A DNA stretch of 64,000 nt, from positions 2,770,001 to 2,834,000 of the forward strand of contig NZ_CP046907.1 in NCBI RefSeq assembly GCF_014083985.1, given 5' to 3'. How positions within the stretch are numbered: the first letter of the stretch is position 1; each line of letters opens with the position of its first letter. Source of the stretch: Streptomyces sp. SCUT-3. Its GTDB lineage: Bacteria > Actinomycetota > Actinomycetes > Streptomycetales > Streptomycetaceae. A model generated the notes under the pieces. That model did no database searches. It was not told where the DNA came from and was given only the letters and a program-made list of their open reading frames with translations. This document shows, piece by piece, positions 44,265-53,497 of the stretch. Made by a program: the position numbers and the translations under genes.

Positions 44265-46028
44265 TCAGGCCGCCGGGGAGTCCGCGGCTGCCGGGGAGTC
44301 GGCTCCGCCGGTGCGTGCCGGGGGGACCGGGCGGTCCGGGCCGGACGGGCGGACCAGGCGGGCGCGGGCGGCCCGGACGGCCTCCGGGGTGGTGTCGAAG
44401 ACCCTGCCGTCCGCACGCAGGCGGTCGATGACGCCGAGGGCGTCCAGCGGCCGGTCGTGGCCGTCGCGGATGCCGGAGACCAGGACCGTGATGCCGCGGT
44501 GCTCCAGCCTCTCGATGGCGTCCTTGAGGACGAGGGCGCCGCTGGCGTCGATCGTGGTCACCCGCGACATCCGCAGGATCACCACCGACACGTCGGCCAC
44601 CTCGGACAGCTCCAGCAGGAAGCGGTGGGCGGCGGCGAAGAACAGCGGGCCGTCGATCCGGTAGGCGACGATGTGCTCGGCCAGCAGCGCCCGTTCCTCC
44701 TCGTCGTGGTCCCCGGGAGTGTCGGCGTGGAGGGGGACGCGGGCCAGGCCGGCGTCGCGGGCCACGGCCCGCAGCGCCAGCGCCCCGGCGACGACCATGC
44801 CGATGACGACGGCCTGCACCAGGTCCAGGGCCAGGGTCGCCACCGCGGTCAGGACCAGGACGAACCCGTCGGCGCGGGTGGAACGGACCATCGCCCGCAC
44901 CGACCCGACCTCGACCATCCGCACCGCCGTGGCCAGCAGCACGCCGGCCAGCGCGGCGAGCGGGATCCGGGCGACCAGGGGCGCGGCGGCGAGGACGACG
45001 GCCGCCAGCACGGCCGCGTGCACGAGGGCGGCCAGGCGGGACGAGGCGCCGGCCCGCACGTTGACCGCGGTGCGGGCGATGGCGCCGGTCGCCGGGACAC
45101 CGCCGAACAGCGGGGCCGCCAGGTTGGCGACGCCCTGCCCGAACAGTTCCTTGTCCGGGTCGTGCCGGGAGTCGACGCTCATGCCGTCGGCGACGGCGGC
45201 GGAGAGCAGGGACTCCAGCGCGGCCAGGGCCGCGACCGCGAGCGCGGGGCCCAGCAGCGAGGGGACGGCGGCCGGGTCGAGGAAGCCCAGCGAGGGCAGG
45301 GGCAGGCCGGCGGGCAGTTCGCCGATCCGGGCCACGTCCAGGGACACCGCCTCCGCCAGCACCGTCGCCGCGGCCACGGCCAGCAGGGAGAACGGGACGG
45401 AGGGGCGCCACCGGGCGCCGAGCAGCATGGCGGCGGCCACGGCCACCGCGACGGTCACGGCGGGCCAGTTTGGGGAGCGCAGGAAGTCGGCGACGGCCTG
45501 CGCCGCCACCAGGGTCACCCGGTCCCCCTCGGGGGTCGGCACACCCAGCGCCGAGGGCACCTGCTGCAGGGCGATCACGCAGGCGATGCCGATGGTGAAC
45601 CCCTCCACCACCGGCGCGGGGACGTAGACCATCCAGCGCCCGGCCCTCACCACCGCCAGGCCGACCAGGGCGATCCCGGCGAGCAGGCCGACCGTGAGGA
45701 CGCCCGGGGCCCCGTGGGCATGGGCGATGGGCACCAGGACCACGGTCATCGCGCCCGTCGGCCCGGTCACCTGCAGGCGGGAGCCGCCGAAGACCGCGGC
45801 GAGGGCGCCCGCGACCACGGCGGTGGCCAGCCCGGCCTGCGCGCCGAGACCGGAGGAGATGCCGAAGCCGAGGGCCAGCGGCAGGGCGACGATCGCCACG
45901 GTGAAACCGGCGACCAGGTCCCGGCCGGGAGTGCGGCCCATGGCCGCCAGGTCGGCGCGGGCGGGGAGGAGGGAGAGCAGGGAGGCGAGCAGGCGGGCCG
46001 GTGCGCCGCGGCGTTCCGTCGTCCTCAA
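44265..46028 (-). CDS. SulP family anion transporter with STAS domain
   Basis: This 587-residue membrane protein has 10-12 hydrophobic segments in residues ~35-440. It has the SulP signatures FGGSRLQVTGPTGAM and DPDKELFGQGVANLAAPLFGG. A cytoplasmic STAS domain at ~450-560 contains TTIDASGALVL. SulP proteins move sulfate, bicarbonate or similar anions; bicarbonate or sulfate cannot be separated by eye. The start overlaps the stop of the upstream ArsR gene by 4 bases, so the transporter is coupled to its likely regulator, an unusual pairing. The last ~30 residues are Pro/Ala-rich. Confidence 0.95.
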   Translation of the reverse strand: MRTTERRGAPARLLASLLSLLPARADLAAMGRTPGRDLVAGFTVAIVALPLALGFGISSGLGAQAGLATAVVAGALAAVFGGSRLQVTGPTGAMTVVLVPIAHAHGAPGVLTVGLLAGIALVGLAVVRAGRWMVYVPAPVVEGFTIGIACVIALQQVPSALGVPTPEGDRVTLVAAQAVADFLRSPNWPAVTVAVAVAAAMLLGARWRPSVPFSLLAVAAATVLAEAVSLDVARIGELPAGLPLPSLGFLDPAAVPSLLGPALAVAALAALESLLSAAVADGMSVDSRHDPDKELFGQGVANLAAPLFGGVPATGAIARTAVNVRAGASSRLAALVHAAVLAAVVLAAAPLVARIPLAALAGVLLATAVRMVEVGSVRAMVRSTRADGFVLVLTAVATLALDLVQAVVIGMVVAGALALRAVARDAGLARVPLHADTPGDHDEEERALLAEHIVAYRIDGPLFFAAAHRFLLELSEVADVSVVILRMSRVTTIDASGALVLKDAIERLEHRGITVLVSGIRDGHDRPLDALGVIDRLRADGRVFDTTPEAVRAARARLVRPSGPDRPVPPARTGGADSPAAADSPAA

Positions 46029-46369
46029 CGCGACTCGCTCTCCGCTTCGCGGAGCTCGTCCAGCAGCTCGCGCCGTCCGTCCAGCATCTCGGTGAGGATG
46101 CGGCGGGCGGCCTTCATCAGGTCGGCGACGTCGCCGCCGCCCAGGGAGTAGACGACGGTGGAGCCCTCCCGGGCGGAGGTCACGATGCCGGAGCGGCGCA
46201 GGACCGCCAGCTGCTGGGAGAGGCTGGACGGCTCGATCTCGATGGCGGCCAGCAGGTCCCGTACCGGCATCGGCCCGTCCTGAAGCAGCTCCAGCACTCT
46301 GATGCGCACGGGGTGACCGAGCATGCGGAAGAACTCGGCCTTCGCCTGGTAGAGCGGAACCTGCGGCAC
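46025..46369 (-). CDS. ArsR-family winged-helix regulator
   Basis: This 114-residue protein has the ArsR fold: FRMLGHPVRIRVLELLQDG, then RDLLAAIEIEPSSLSQQLAV as recognition region and the wing GIVTSAREGSTVVYSL. The usual metal-binding Cys residues of the alpha-3 site are absent, so it may sense another signal. It overlaps the SulP gene by 4 bases and is preceded by a perfect AT-rich palindrome that is probably its operator. Together they suggest an autoregulated ArsR-SulP operon. Confidence 0.94.
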   Translation of the reverse strand: MPQVPLYQAKAEFFRMLGHPVRIRVLELLQDGPMPVRDLLAAIEIEPSSLSQQLAVLRRSGIVTSAREGSTVVYSLGGGDVADLMKAARRILTEMLDGRRELLDELREAESESR

Positions 46370-46415
46370 GGGCGTATCCCTCTTCTCCTCGCCGATGATG
46401 AAACCATCATGTATG

Positions 46416-46437
46416 GAATTGAAGAATTCTTCAATTC
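46416..46437. promoter_or_regulatory. Perfect 22-bp AT-rich palindrome, probable ArsR operator
   Basis: Arms GAATTGAAGAA and TTCTTCAATTC abut without a spacer, about 47 bases upstream of the ArsR start. A wider pair, GATGATGAA (46394-46402) and TTCATCATC (46434-46442), encloses it. AT-rich dyads of this kind are typical ArsR/SmtB sites, and this one is striking in such GC-rich DNA. Confidence 0.75.
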
Positions 46438-46527
46438 ATCATCATGAGATCCCGGTCTCATCCCGGCTCCCGCACCGGGGCCGCCCGAGCCGGAGGCGCC
46501 GGAGGCGGCCGGGCGCGCCCGGTGCCG

Positions 46528-47343
46528 TCAGCTCGTCCAGGGGAGCCGGAGGGCCTCCAGGTCGGGGTCGCCGAGGAGGTCCCGGACCAGGGGGCGCGGG
46601 CCGGCCACCTTGGTCCCCCACAGGTCCCAGTGGCAGTGGACGACCCAGGAGCGGTCCTCGGCCCAGAAGTTGGTGGGGCAGCTGGGCATCCCCGGATGGT
46701 CGTAGAGGGCGACCGCGTCCCCGAGACGGCCGGCCAGCACCGTCTCGTGCTCCCAGTCGGCGGTCAGCAGCGGGCTGTAGAAAGCACGGCAGCGGGTCTC
46801 GGAGCCGGCGGGGCTGTGCAGGGCCAGCAGCTGGACGAGGCGGCGCCAGCCCTCCCGGTCCAGTCCCCCCTCGGCCGGGGGCTCGATCGCGGCCGACCAG
46901 CTTCCGGTGGGCCGGGCCGCCCTCAGGCAGCGGCGGCCGGGGTACTCGCCCTGCGGCACGGGCGGCTCGCCCAGTCGGTCCGCCAGCTCCGACCAGCGCA
47001 GCCGGCGCCAGCCGGGACCGGGGTGCCCGCTGCGGCCCAGGCCGGTGCCGGTGACGACCGCGCCCGCCAGGAGCGCCTCGACGCCCCGCTCCGCAGGGGC
47101 GTCGGAGGACGGGGAGCCGTCGGCGAGGCCGGCCTCGCGGACGGAGCGGTGCACGTGGTCGTGGGTCGTGGCGACCGGCCCGTCCTCCCACACGTACATC
47201 GCGTGCAGCAGCCAGGCGGCGTCGGGGCGGCGGGGCGGTTCGAAGCCCGTGCTGCCGTGGTCGGGGTCCAGTTCGGCCAGCCATCCGGTCGCGTTCCCGG
47301 GGACGCGGCTCCATGATCCGTCGATCTCCGTCACCCCACGCAT
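46528..47343 (-). CDS. Uncharacterised protein
   Basis: This 271-residue soluble protein starts at ATG 47343, with GTG 47334 as an alternative. It is Trp-rich with conserved-looking stretches LLHAMYVWEDGPVATTHDH, GCP-free PGEYPGRR-like turns and a C-terminal DRSWVVHCHWDLWGTKVAG. There is no signal peptide, membrane helix or nucleotide-binding motif. I do not recognise the family. It diverges from the SpoIIE-type phosphatase gene. Coding composition is normal for the window, so it is likely a real gene of unknown role. Confidence 0.75.
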   Translation of the reverse strand: MRGVTEIDGSWSRVPGNATGWLAELDPDHGSTGFEPPRRPDAAWLLHAMYVWEDGPVATTHDHVHRSVREAGLADGSPSSDAPAERGVEALLAGAVVTGTGLGRSGHPGPGWRRLRWSELADRLGEPPVPQGEYPGRRCLRAARPTGSWSAAIEPPAEGGLDREGWRRLVQLLALHSPAGSETRCRAFYSPLLTADWEHETVLAGRLGDAVALYDHPGMPSCPTNFWAEDRSWVVHCHWDLWGTKVAGPRPLVRDLLGDPDLEALRLPWTS

Positions 47344-47511
47344 CCTGCCACCGACGGGCCCGCCGACACCCCCGTCCGGGGGAACAAACCGCGCGGACGG
47401 GCGGTCCCGGTGCACCGGGCGCACCCGGGCCGCCCGCGGCGTGCGCCCCCGGCGCCGGACACCCCCGTCCCGACATGCCCGAACATTCCGTTTTACCTAG
47501 ACTCGGGCTGC

Positions 47512-49821
47512 GTGAGGCCCACCTCCGGCTCCGTCCCCGGGCCGGGCCCCGGATCCGACTCCGCGCCCCTCCCCGGCACCGGTCCCGATCCCGGCCCCGC
47601 GGACGGCATCGCCCCCTTCGCACCCGAGTCCGTGCTGACCGCGGTCGGCACGGGCACCTTCGTGTGGCAGAAGCGGTCCGACACCGCGCGCCTGGACGCC
47701 GAGACCGCCAGGCTCCTCGGACTGCCGCCGCACCCGGCGACCCTGCGCACCTCCGCCGTCCGGTGCAGGCTGCACGCCGAGGACTACGTCGAGCTGACCT
47801 CCTTGACCTCCCTCGCCCTCGCCGAGGACTCGGTCCTCGAGGCGCTGCTGCGGGTGGTCGACGAGGCCGGCACGGTGCTGCGGGTCGTGTGCGTGCGGAT
47901 CCGCTCCCTGGAGGCGCCCGGGCCGCTCCGGATCGTCGGGACCGTGCAGGAGGTGCGGGACGAGGACCTCCGGGCCGCGGGGGGCCTGCGGGGTGCGGGG
48001 GGCCTGCGGGGCGCGGGGGCCGCCCCGGGCACCGACCCGGCGGCCACCGACCGGAGGCGGTCCCGGGAGGCGTTCCTGCTGGACGCCGGACGCGCGCTCG
48101 CCGAGGCCGCCGACACCGAGCAGGTCCTGCAGGTGGCGGCGGGCCTGTCCATGCCGGGCTTCTCCCCCGACGGGCTCGCCGTCTTCGGCGTGGACGCCGG
48201 CCGGCTCTCGGTGGTGGGACACCACGGCCAGCTCGACGACGACGTGCTCCCGTTCCTGGACATGCCGCTGGACACCGACTACCCGGCCGCGGTGGCGGTG
48301 CGCACCGGCAGGGCCGTCTACCTGCCCACCCCGGAGGCCTACCGGCACCGCTTCCCGGCGATCTGGCCGCTCGTGGAACCCTTCGGCCGCTCCTCCTGGG
48401 CGTTCCTGCCGCTCGTCGCGGGGGGCCGCACCGTCGGCGCGTGGATGGCGGGCTTCTCCGAGCCGGTCGACTTCACCCCCGACCGGCGCTCCGTCCTGAC
48501 CATCGTGGCGCGCATGCTCGCCCAGGCCCTGGAGAGGGCCCGGGTGCACGAGTCCGAACGGGCCCTGGCCGACGGGCTGCAGCGCACCATGCTGCCCGGC
48601 CGCATGCCCCGCATCCCCGGCGTGACCATGGCCGCGCGCTACGTGCCCGCCGGCGACGGACTGCAGGTCGGCGGCGACTGGTACGACCTGATCCCCCTCC
48701 CCCACGGCCGCTTCGCCCTGGTCATCGGGGACGTGCAGGGGCACGACGTGCGGGCCGCGAGCCTGATGAGCCAGCTGCGGATCGCCCTGCGCGCCTACGC
48801 CTCGGAGGGCCACCCGCCCGACGCGGTGCTCTCCCGCGCCTCCCGCTTCTTCAGCGACCTCAACGCAGCGGACCCCGCCGGCTGGCGCTTCGCCACCTGC
48901 CTCTACCTGGAGCTGCACCCGGCCCGCGGCACCATCGCCGTCGCCCGGGCCGGCCACCTGGAGCCCGTCCTGCGGCTGTCCGACGGCACGGCGGTCCCCC
49001 GGAGGACGGCCGGCGGTCTGCCCCTGGGCGTCGACGCCGAGACCGACTACCCGATCTCCCGGATGCGGCTGGACCCCGGCCAGACCCTGGTGCTGTACAC
49101 CGACGGGCTGGTGGAGGCCGGCGGGCACAACATCGACAGCGGATGGCGGCGGCTGCGCAAGGTCATCGGCGAGGTGCAGGGGGACGACCTGGAGACACTT
49201 GCCGACGAACTGATCGCCGCGGTGCACGGGCCCGCCTCCCGCCGCGACTCGGGCCCCCTGGCCAACCGGCGCGAGGACGACACTGCGCTGGTCCTGCTGC
49301 GCCGCGAGGCCACCGGCCGCCGGCACCTCCCGCCGGTGCGGCGCACCGTCCTGACCGTCGCCCAGGACGAGCCGGAGAGGGTGTCCGCGGCCCGCGAGGA
49401 GGTCAGGGCGGTGCTGCACGACTGGTCGGTGCCCGACCACGTGGACGCGGCCGAGCTGCTCACCTCCGAACTGCTGTCGAACGTCCTGGTGCACACCGAC
49501 TGCGACGCCTCGCTGGTGGCCGAGGTCACCGGGGCGAGGGGCCGGCGCCGCCTGCGGGTGGAGGTCCGGGACGCCAGCGACGAGCTGCCGCACCGCCGGC
49601 ACCCCGGCGAGCTGGCCTCCTCGGGGCGCGGGCTGATGCTGCTGGACATGCTCGCCGACCGCTCCGGGGTGGAGCCCCGCGGCGAGGGCAAGTGCATCTG
49701 GTTCGAGCTGTCCGAGGACGGCGGGGACGACGGGGGCGGCGGGGGCGGGGAGGACGGCGGCGGCGGGGGCGGCGGGGCCCGGTCTCCAGGAATGCGTGCG
49801 AGTCGTTCATGGTTCAACTAA
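47512..49821 (+). CDS. PAS/GAF-SpoIIE phosphatase with C-terminal anti-sigma-type ATPase domain
   Basis: This multidomain protein has 769 residues. A PAS-like fold at about residues 35-150 is followed by a GAF domain at ~185-345. A PP2C/SpoIIE phosphatase domain spans ~370-610 (VGGDWYDLIPL, IGDVQGHDV, RAGHLEPVL, LYTDGLVEAG). A HATPase domain near 625-745 has ELLSNVLVH and SGRGLMLLD. The tail is Gly/Asp-rich. Such fusions can both phosphorylate and dephosphorylate anti-sigma antagonists and so tune a stress or developmental sigma factor. The GTG at 47512 is preferred: coding character begins there, there is no RBS, and a TAGACT hexamer ends 7 bases upstream, which fits a leaderless transcript. 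Earlier in-frame starts are possible. Confidence 0.92.
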   Translation: MRPTSGSVPGPGPGSDSAPLPGTGPDPGPADGIAPFAPESVLTAVGTGTFVWQKRSDTARLDAETARLLGLPPHPATLRTSAVRCRLHAEDYVELTSLTSLALAEDSVLEALLRVVDEAGTVLRVVCVRIRSLEAPGPLRIVGTVQEVRDEDLRAAGGLRGAGGLRGAGAAPGTDPAATDRRRSREAFLLDAGRALAEAADTEQVLQVAAGLSMPGFSPDGLAVFGVDAGRLSVVGHHGQLDDDVLPFLDMPLDTDYPAAVAVRTGRAVYLPTPEAYRHRFPAIWPLVEPFGRSSWAFLPLVAGGRTVGAWMAGFSEPVDFTPDRRSVLTIVARMLAQALERARVHESERALADGLQRTMLPGRMPRIPGVTMAARYVPAGDGLQVGGDWYDLIPLPHGRFALVIGDVQGHDVRAASLMSQLRIALRAYASEGHPPDAVLSRASRFFSDLNAADPAGWRFATCLYLELHPARGTIAVARAGHLEPVLRLSDGTAVPRRTAGGLPLGVDAETDYPISRMRLDPGQTLVLYTDGLVEAGGHNIDSGWRRLRKVIGEVQGDDLETLADELIAAVHGPASRRDSGPLANRREDDTALVLLRREATGRRHLPPVRRTVLTVAQDEPERVSAAREEVRAVLHDWSVPDHVDAAELLTSELLSNVLVHTDCDASLVAEVTGARGRRRLRVEVRDASDELPHRRHPGELASSGRGLMLLDMLADRSGVEPRGEGKCIWFELSEDGGDDGGGGGGEDGGGGGGGARSPGMRASRSWFN

Positions 49822-49836
49822 ATTGAGTGCTGAACC
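49811..49836. promoter_or_regulatory. Inverted repeat upstream of pirin
   Basis: GGTTCA and TGAACC are separated by 14 bases, and inside them TCAA-N5-TTGA forms a shorter dyad. The element overlaps the stop codon of the phosphatase gene and ends 21 bases before the pirin ATG at 49858. It resembles sites of MarR- or LysR-type repressors. Confidence 0.45.
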
Positions 49837-49857
49837 TCCTGGAGAAAGGCTCCGACC

Positions 49858-50844
49858 ATGCCTGCCGTGACCGTCGACAACCCCCTGACCCTGCCGCGCG
49901 TGACCGCGCCGGCGGACGCCGTGCCCCGCCCCGTGCGGGCGGTGACGACCGCGCCGAGCGGCTTCGAGGGCGAGGGCTTCCCCGTCCGCCGGGCGTTCGC
50001 GGGGATCAACCACCGCCACCTCGACCCGTTCATCATGATGGACCAGATGGGCGAGGTGGAGTACCAGCCCGGGGAGCCGAAGGGGACCCCGTGGCACCCG
50101 CACCGCGGCTTCGAGACCGTCACCTACATCATCGACGGGATCTTCGACCACCAGGACTCCAACGGCGGCGGCGGCACCATCACCAACGGCGACACCCAGT
50201 GGATGACGGCGGGTTCCGGCCTGCTGCACATCGAGGCGCCGCCGGAGCACCTGGTCGCGTCCGGCGGCCTCTTCCACGGCCTGCAGCTGTGGGTGAACCT
50301 GCCGGCCAAGGACAAGATGATGGCCCCGCGCTACCAGGACCTCCGCAGCGGCAGCGTCCAGCTGCTGACCTCCCCGGACGGCGGCGCGCTGCTGCGGGTC
50401 ATCGCGGGCGAGCTGGACGGCCACACCGGCCCCGGCATCACGCACACGCCGATCACGATGGTCCACGCGACGCTGGCACCGGGCGCGGAGGTCACCCTGC
50501 CCTGGCGGGAGGACTTCAACGGCCTGGCGTACGTCCTCGCGGGCCGCGGCGCGGTCGGCGCCGAGCGGCGGCCGATCCACCTCGGCCAGACCGCCGTGTT
50601 CGGCACCGGTTCCTCGCTGACCGTCCGCGCGGACGACAAGCAGGACTCCCACACCCCGGACCTGGAGGTCGTCCTGCTCGGCGGGCAGCCGATCCGCGAG
50701 CCCGTGGCGCACTACGGCCCGTTCGTCATGAACACCAGGGACGAGCTGCTGCAGGCGTTCGAGGACTTCCAGAAGGGCCGGCTGGGGACGATCCCCGCGG
50801 TGCACGGGATGTCCCCGGACGGAACGCCCCGGGACGGGATGTAG
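49858..50844 (+). CDS. Pirin family bicupin protein
   Basis: This 328-residue protein starts at ATG 49858 behind GGAGAAAGG. The N-terminal cupin carries WHPHRGFETVTYII and GLLHIEAPP, supplying the His/Glu metal ligands of pirins. The C-terminal cupin has a conserved LAYVLAGRG-type strand and ends FVMNTRDELLQAFEDFQKG. Pirins bind iron and act as quercetinases, redox sensors or partners of metabolic enzymes; a Streptomyces pirin has been linked to acyl-CoA dehydrogenase and beta-oxidation control. An acyl-CoA dehydrogenase gene lies less than 1 kb away, which makes a similar link plausible here. Confidence 0.95.
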   Translation: MPAVTVDNPLTLPRVTAPADAVPRPVRAVTTAPSGFEGEGFPVRRAFAGINHRHLDPFIMMDQMGEVEYQPGEPKGTPWHPHRGFETVTYIIDGIFDHQDSNGGGGTITNGDTQWMTAGSGLLHIEAPPEHLVASGGLFHGLQLWVNLPAKDKMMAPRYQDLRSGSVQLLTSPDGGALLRVIAGELDGHTGPGITHTPITMVHATLAPGAEVTLPWREDFNGLAYVLAGRGAVGAERRPIHLGQTAVFGTGSSLTVRADDKQDSHTPDLEVVLLGGQPIREPVAHYGPFVMNTRDELLQAFEDFQKGRLGTIPAVHGMSPDGTPRDGM

Positions 50845-50885
50845 GACCCGTGCCGGCGGGCCCGCCGACGGGCCCGCCGGCACCC

Positions 50886-50957
50886 GCGGCCCGGCCGTAC
50901 GTCGCGGCCCGGCCGTACGCCGCGGCCCGGCCGTACGCCGCGGCTCAGCCGTACATG
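50886..50957. repeat. Four tandem 18-bp units starting at the SseB gene end
   Basis: Three near-identical GCGGCCCGGCCGTACGCC units are followed by GCGGCTCAGCCGTACATG, which contains the last codons and stop of the SseB gene (minus strand). The first three look like degenerate duplications of that gene end placed downstream. Confidence 0.85.
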
Positions 50958-51421
50958 CTGCGCATGGTGAAGGCGACCATCTCCTCGACAGCCTTGGCGT
51001 CGAAGACCATCCGGTGCTCGCCCTCCATGTCCAGGACGAAGCCGTAGCCGGTCGGCAGCAGGTCCAGCACCTCCGCCCCGGTGACGACGAAGTACTTGGA
51101 GTCCTTGCCCGCGTAGCGGCGCAGCTCCTTGAGGGAGGTGAACATGGGGATCACCGGCTGCTGCGTGTTGTGCAGGGCCAGGAACCCGGGGCGGTCGCCG
51201 CGCGGGCAGTAGACCTTGGAGGTGGCGAAGATGCCCTGGAAGTCCTCGGCGGACATCGAGCCGGTGGTGAAGGCCCGCACCGCGTCCTTGAGGGAGGGCG
51301 GCGACGGCTCGGGGTAGAGCGGCTGCTCGTACCCCCCGGGCATCCCGGTGCCCCCCGGCGGCGGCGCCGCGTACTGCTGCTGGCCCGCCCCTGCCGCTGC
51401 CGTCTGCTCGTAGCCGTACAC
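50945..51421 (-). CDS. SseB family protein
   Basis: This 158-residue protein starts at GTG 51421. About 45 N-terminal residues are Gly/Gln/Pro/Tyr-rich and probably disordered. The remainder is an SseB N-terminal-type domain (VYCPRGDRPGFLALH, VIPMFTSLKELRRYAG, TGYGFVLDME). SseB-type domains are found in enhanced-serine-sensitivity proteins and in type VII-associated proteins, but the molecular role is unknown. No ribosome-binding site is visible before the GTG, and a TTACTCT hexamer lies about 8 bases upstream, so a leaderless message is possible. It diverges from the acyl-CoA dehydrogenase gene. Confidence 0.87.
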   Translation of the reverse strand: MYGYEQTAAAGAGQQQYAAPPPGGTGMPGGYEQPLYPEPSPPSLKDAVRAFTTGSMSAEDFQGIFATSKVYCPRGDRPGFLALHNTQQPVIPMFTSLKELRRYAGKDSKYFVVTGAEVLDLLPTGYGFVLDMEGEHRMVFDAKAVEEMVAFTMRSMYG

Positions 51422-51469
51422 GGCAGCAAGAGTAACGAATCACACCGGGGCGGCAGGGGTTGATTATGG

Positions 51470-51507
51470 TTACTGGCGGGTAGCATCATGAAGATACCCA
51501 CTGGTAA
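51470..51507. promoter_or_regulatory. Two dyads of TACC-N4-GGTA type upstream of the acyl-CoA dehydrogenase
   Basis: TACTGGCGGGTA (51471-51482) and TACCCACTGGTA (51495-51506) are each near-palindromic and their centres are 24 bp apart, about two helix turns. Together they also form a larger inverted repeat. The arrangement suggests a TetR-family fatty-acid repressor binding twice on the same face. Confidence 0.55.
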
Positions 51508-51554
51508 GTGTTCGAGTGCGAAGTACGCCCTCCCGATCTAACGGAGCCGTCGTC

Positions 51555-53381
51555 ATGGGCCACTACAAATCCAACCTGCGCGACGTCGAGTTCAACCTGT
51601 TCGAGGTGCTCGGCCGAGACAAGCTCTACGGCACCGGCCCGTTCGCCGAGATGGACGTCGAGACCGCCAAGAACGTCCTCGAGGAGATCGCCCGCCTCGC
51701 GGAGAACCAGCTGGCCGACTCCTTCGCGGACGCCGACCGCAACCCGCCGGTCTTCGACCCGGAGACGAACACCGCGCCGCTGCCGGACACCTTCAAGAAG
51801 AGCTACCAGGCCTTCATGGACGCCGAGTGGTGGCGCCTGGGCATCCCGGAGGAGCTGGGCGGCACCGCCGCGCCGCGCTCCCTGGTCTGGGCCGTGGCCG
51901 AGCTGGTCCTGGGCGCCAACCCGGCGATCTGGATGTACGCCTCCGGCCCCGCCTTCGCCGGCGTGGTCTTCGAGGAGGGCACCGAGGAGCAGAAGAAGAT
52001 CGCCCACCGCATGGTCGAGAAGGGCTGGGTCTCCACCATGGTGCTGACCGAGCCGGACGCCGGCTCGGACGTGGGCGCCGGCCGCACCAAGGCGATCAAG
52101 CAGGAGGACGGCTCCTGGCACATCGAGGGCGTCAAGCGGTTCATCACCTCCGGTGAGAACGACCTCTCGGACAACATCGTCCACCTGGTCCTGGCCCGCC
52201 CCGAGGGTGGCAAGCCGGGCACCAAGGGCCTGGGCCTGTACGTCGTGCCGAAGTACGACTTCGACTGGGAGACCGGCGAGCTCGGCGAGCGCAACGGCGT
52301 CTACGCCACCAACGTCGAGCACAAGATGGGCCTGAAGGTCTCCAACACCTGCGAGATGACCTTCGGTGCCAAGCACCCGGCCAAGGGCTGGCTGCTGGGC
52401 GAGAACGTCGACGGCATCCGCCAGATGTTCAAGGTCATCGAGTTCGCGCGGATGATGGTCGGCACGAAGGCCATCGCCACCCTGTCCACCGGCTACCTGA
52501 ACGCCCTGGAGTACGCCAAGGAGCGCGTGCAGGGCCCGGACCTGGCCAACTTCATGGACAAGACCGCGCCGCGCGTCACCATCACCCACCACCCGGACGT
52601 GCGCCGCTCGCTGCTCACCCAGAAGGCCTACGCCGAGGGCATGCGCACCCTGGTCCTCTACACCGCCGCGGTGCAGGACGAGGTCCAGACCAAGCTGGCC
52701 GCCGGCGAGGACGCCTCCGCCGCCGAGCGCCTGAACGACCTGCTCCTGCCGATCGTCAAGGGCTACGGCTCGGAGAAGTCCTACGAGCAGCTCGCCCAGT
52801 CCCTGCAGACCCTGGGCGGCTCCGGGTACCTGCAGGAGTACCCGATCGAGCAGTACATCCGGGACGCCAAGATCGACACCCTCTACGAGGGCACCACCGC
52901 GATCCAGGGCCAGGACTTCTTCTTCCGCAAGATCGTCCGCGACCAGGGCCAGGCACTGACCGCCCTGTCCGACGAGATCAAGAAGTTCCTCGCCGAGGGC
53001 ACCGGCGGCGACGAGCTGGCCACCGCCCGCGAGCAGCTGTCCCAGGCCGCCGTCGACCTCGAGGCGATCGTCGGCAAGATGCTCACCGACCTGGCCGCCA
53101 CCGAGAAGGACGTCAAGTCCATCTACAAGGTCGGCCTGAACGGCACCCGCCTGCTGCTCGCCAGCGGTGACGTGGTCGTCGCCTACCTGCTGCTGCGCGC
53201 CGCCGCCGTGGCCGCGGAGAAGCTGCCGACCGCCTCCGAGAAGGACAAGGCCTTCTACACCGGCAAGATCGCCTCCGCGAAGTTCTTCGCGGACACCGTC
53301 CTGCCGCGGGTCTCCGTCGAGCGCGCCATCGCCGAGCGCGTCGACAACTCCGTCATGGAACTGCCCGAAGAGGCCTTCTGA
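51555..53381 (+). CDS. Acyl-CoA dehydrogenase (FadE5-like, long form)
   Basis: This 608-residue flavoenzyme starts at ATG 51555 ([17 protein letters not shown]). It introduces the alpha-beta double bond in acyl-CoA during fatty-acid beta-oxidation. The N-terminal helical and middle beta domains contain [16 protein letters not shown]. The catalytic Glu lies in [16 protein letters not shown]. The C-terminal extension of ~130 residues is typical of the FadE5-like group, which prefers medium or long chains. Codons are extremely biased, suggesting high expression. Two dyads upstream imply control by a fatty-acid-responsive repressor. A hairpin follows the gene. Confidence 0.96.
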   Translation: MGHYKSNLRDVEFNLFEVLGRDKLYGTGPFAEMDVETAKNVLEEIARLAENQLADSFADADRNPPVFDPETNTAPLPDTFKKSYQAFMDAEWWRLGIPEELGGTAAPRSLVWAVAELVLGANPAIWMYASGPAFAGVVFEEGTEEQKKIAHRMVEKGWVSTMVLTEPDAGSDVGAGRTKAIKQEDGSWHIEGVKRFITSGENDLSDNIVHLVLARPEGGKPGTKGLGLYVVPKYDFDWETGELGERNGVYATNVEHKMGLKVSNTCEMTFGAKHPAKGWLLGENVDGIRQMFKVIEFARMMVGTKAIATLSTGYLNALEYAKERVQGPDLANFMDKTAPRVTITHHPDVRRSLLTQKAYAEGMRTLVLYTAAVQDEVQTKLAAGEDASAAERLNDLLLPIVKGYGSEKSYEQLAQSLQTLGGSGYLQEYPIEQYIRDAKIDTLYEGTTAIQGQDFFFRKIVRDQGQALTALSDEIKKFLAEGTGGDELATAREQLSQAAVDLEAIVGKMLTDLAATEKDVKSIYKVGLNGTRLLLASGDVVVAYLLLRAAAVAAEKLPTASEKDKAFYTGKIASAKFFADTVLPRVSVERAIAERVDNSVMELPEEAF

Positions 53382-53442
53382 CCGCTCCGGACCGCCCGGT
53401 GACCGGCAGTAGCCGGTTCCCGGCCGTTCTCCGATCGGTACC

Positions 53443-53478
53443 GGACGCCCCGTCCTCCCCCGGGAGGGCGGGGCGTCC
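53443..53478 (+). terminator. Terminator after the acyl-CoA dehydrogenase gene
   Basis: GGACGCCCCGTCCTCCC pairs with GGGAGGGCGGGGCGTCC with one mismatch and almost no loop. It separates this gene from the aminopeptidase gene. Confidence 0.8.
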
Positions 53479-53497
53479 CGCTTCTATGCTGGTCGGC

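Noticed and set aside
50886-50957. A CRISPR-like array from regularly repeated units
   Set aside because: The units are directly adjacent with no spacers and derive from the SseB gene end.
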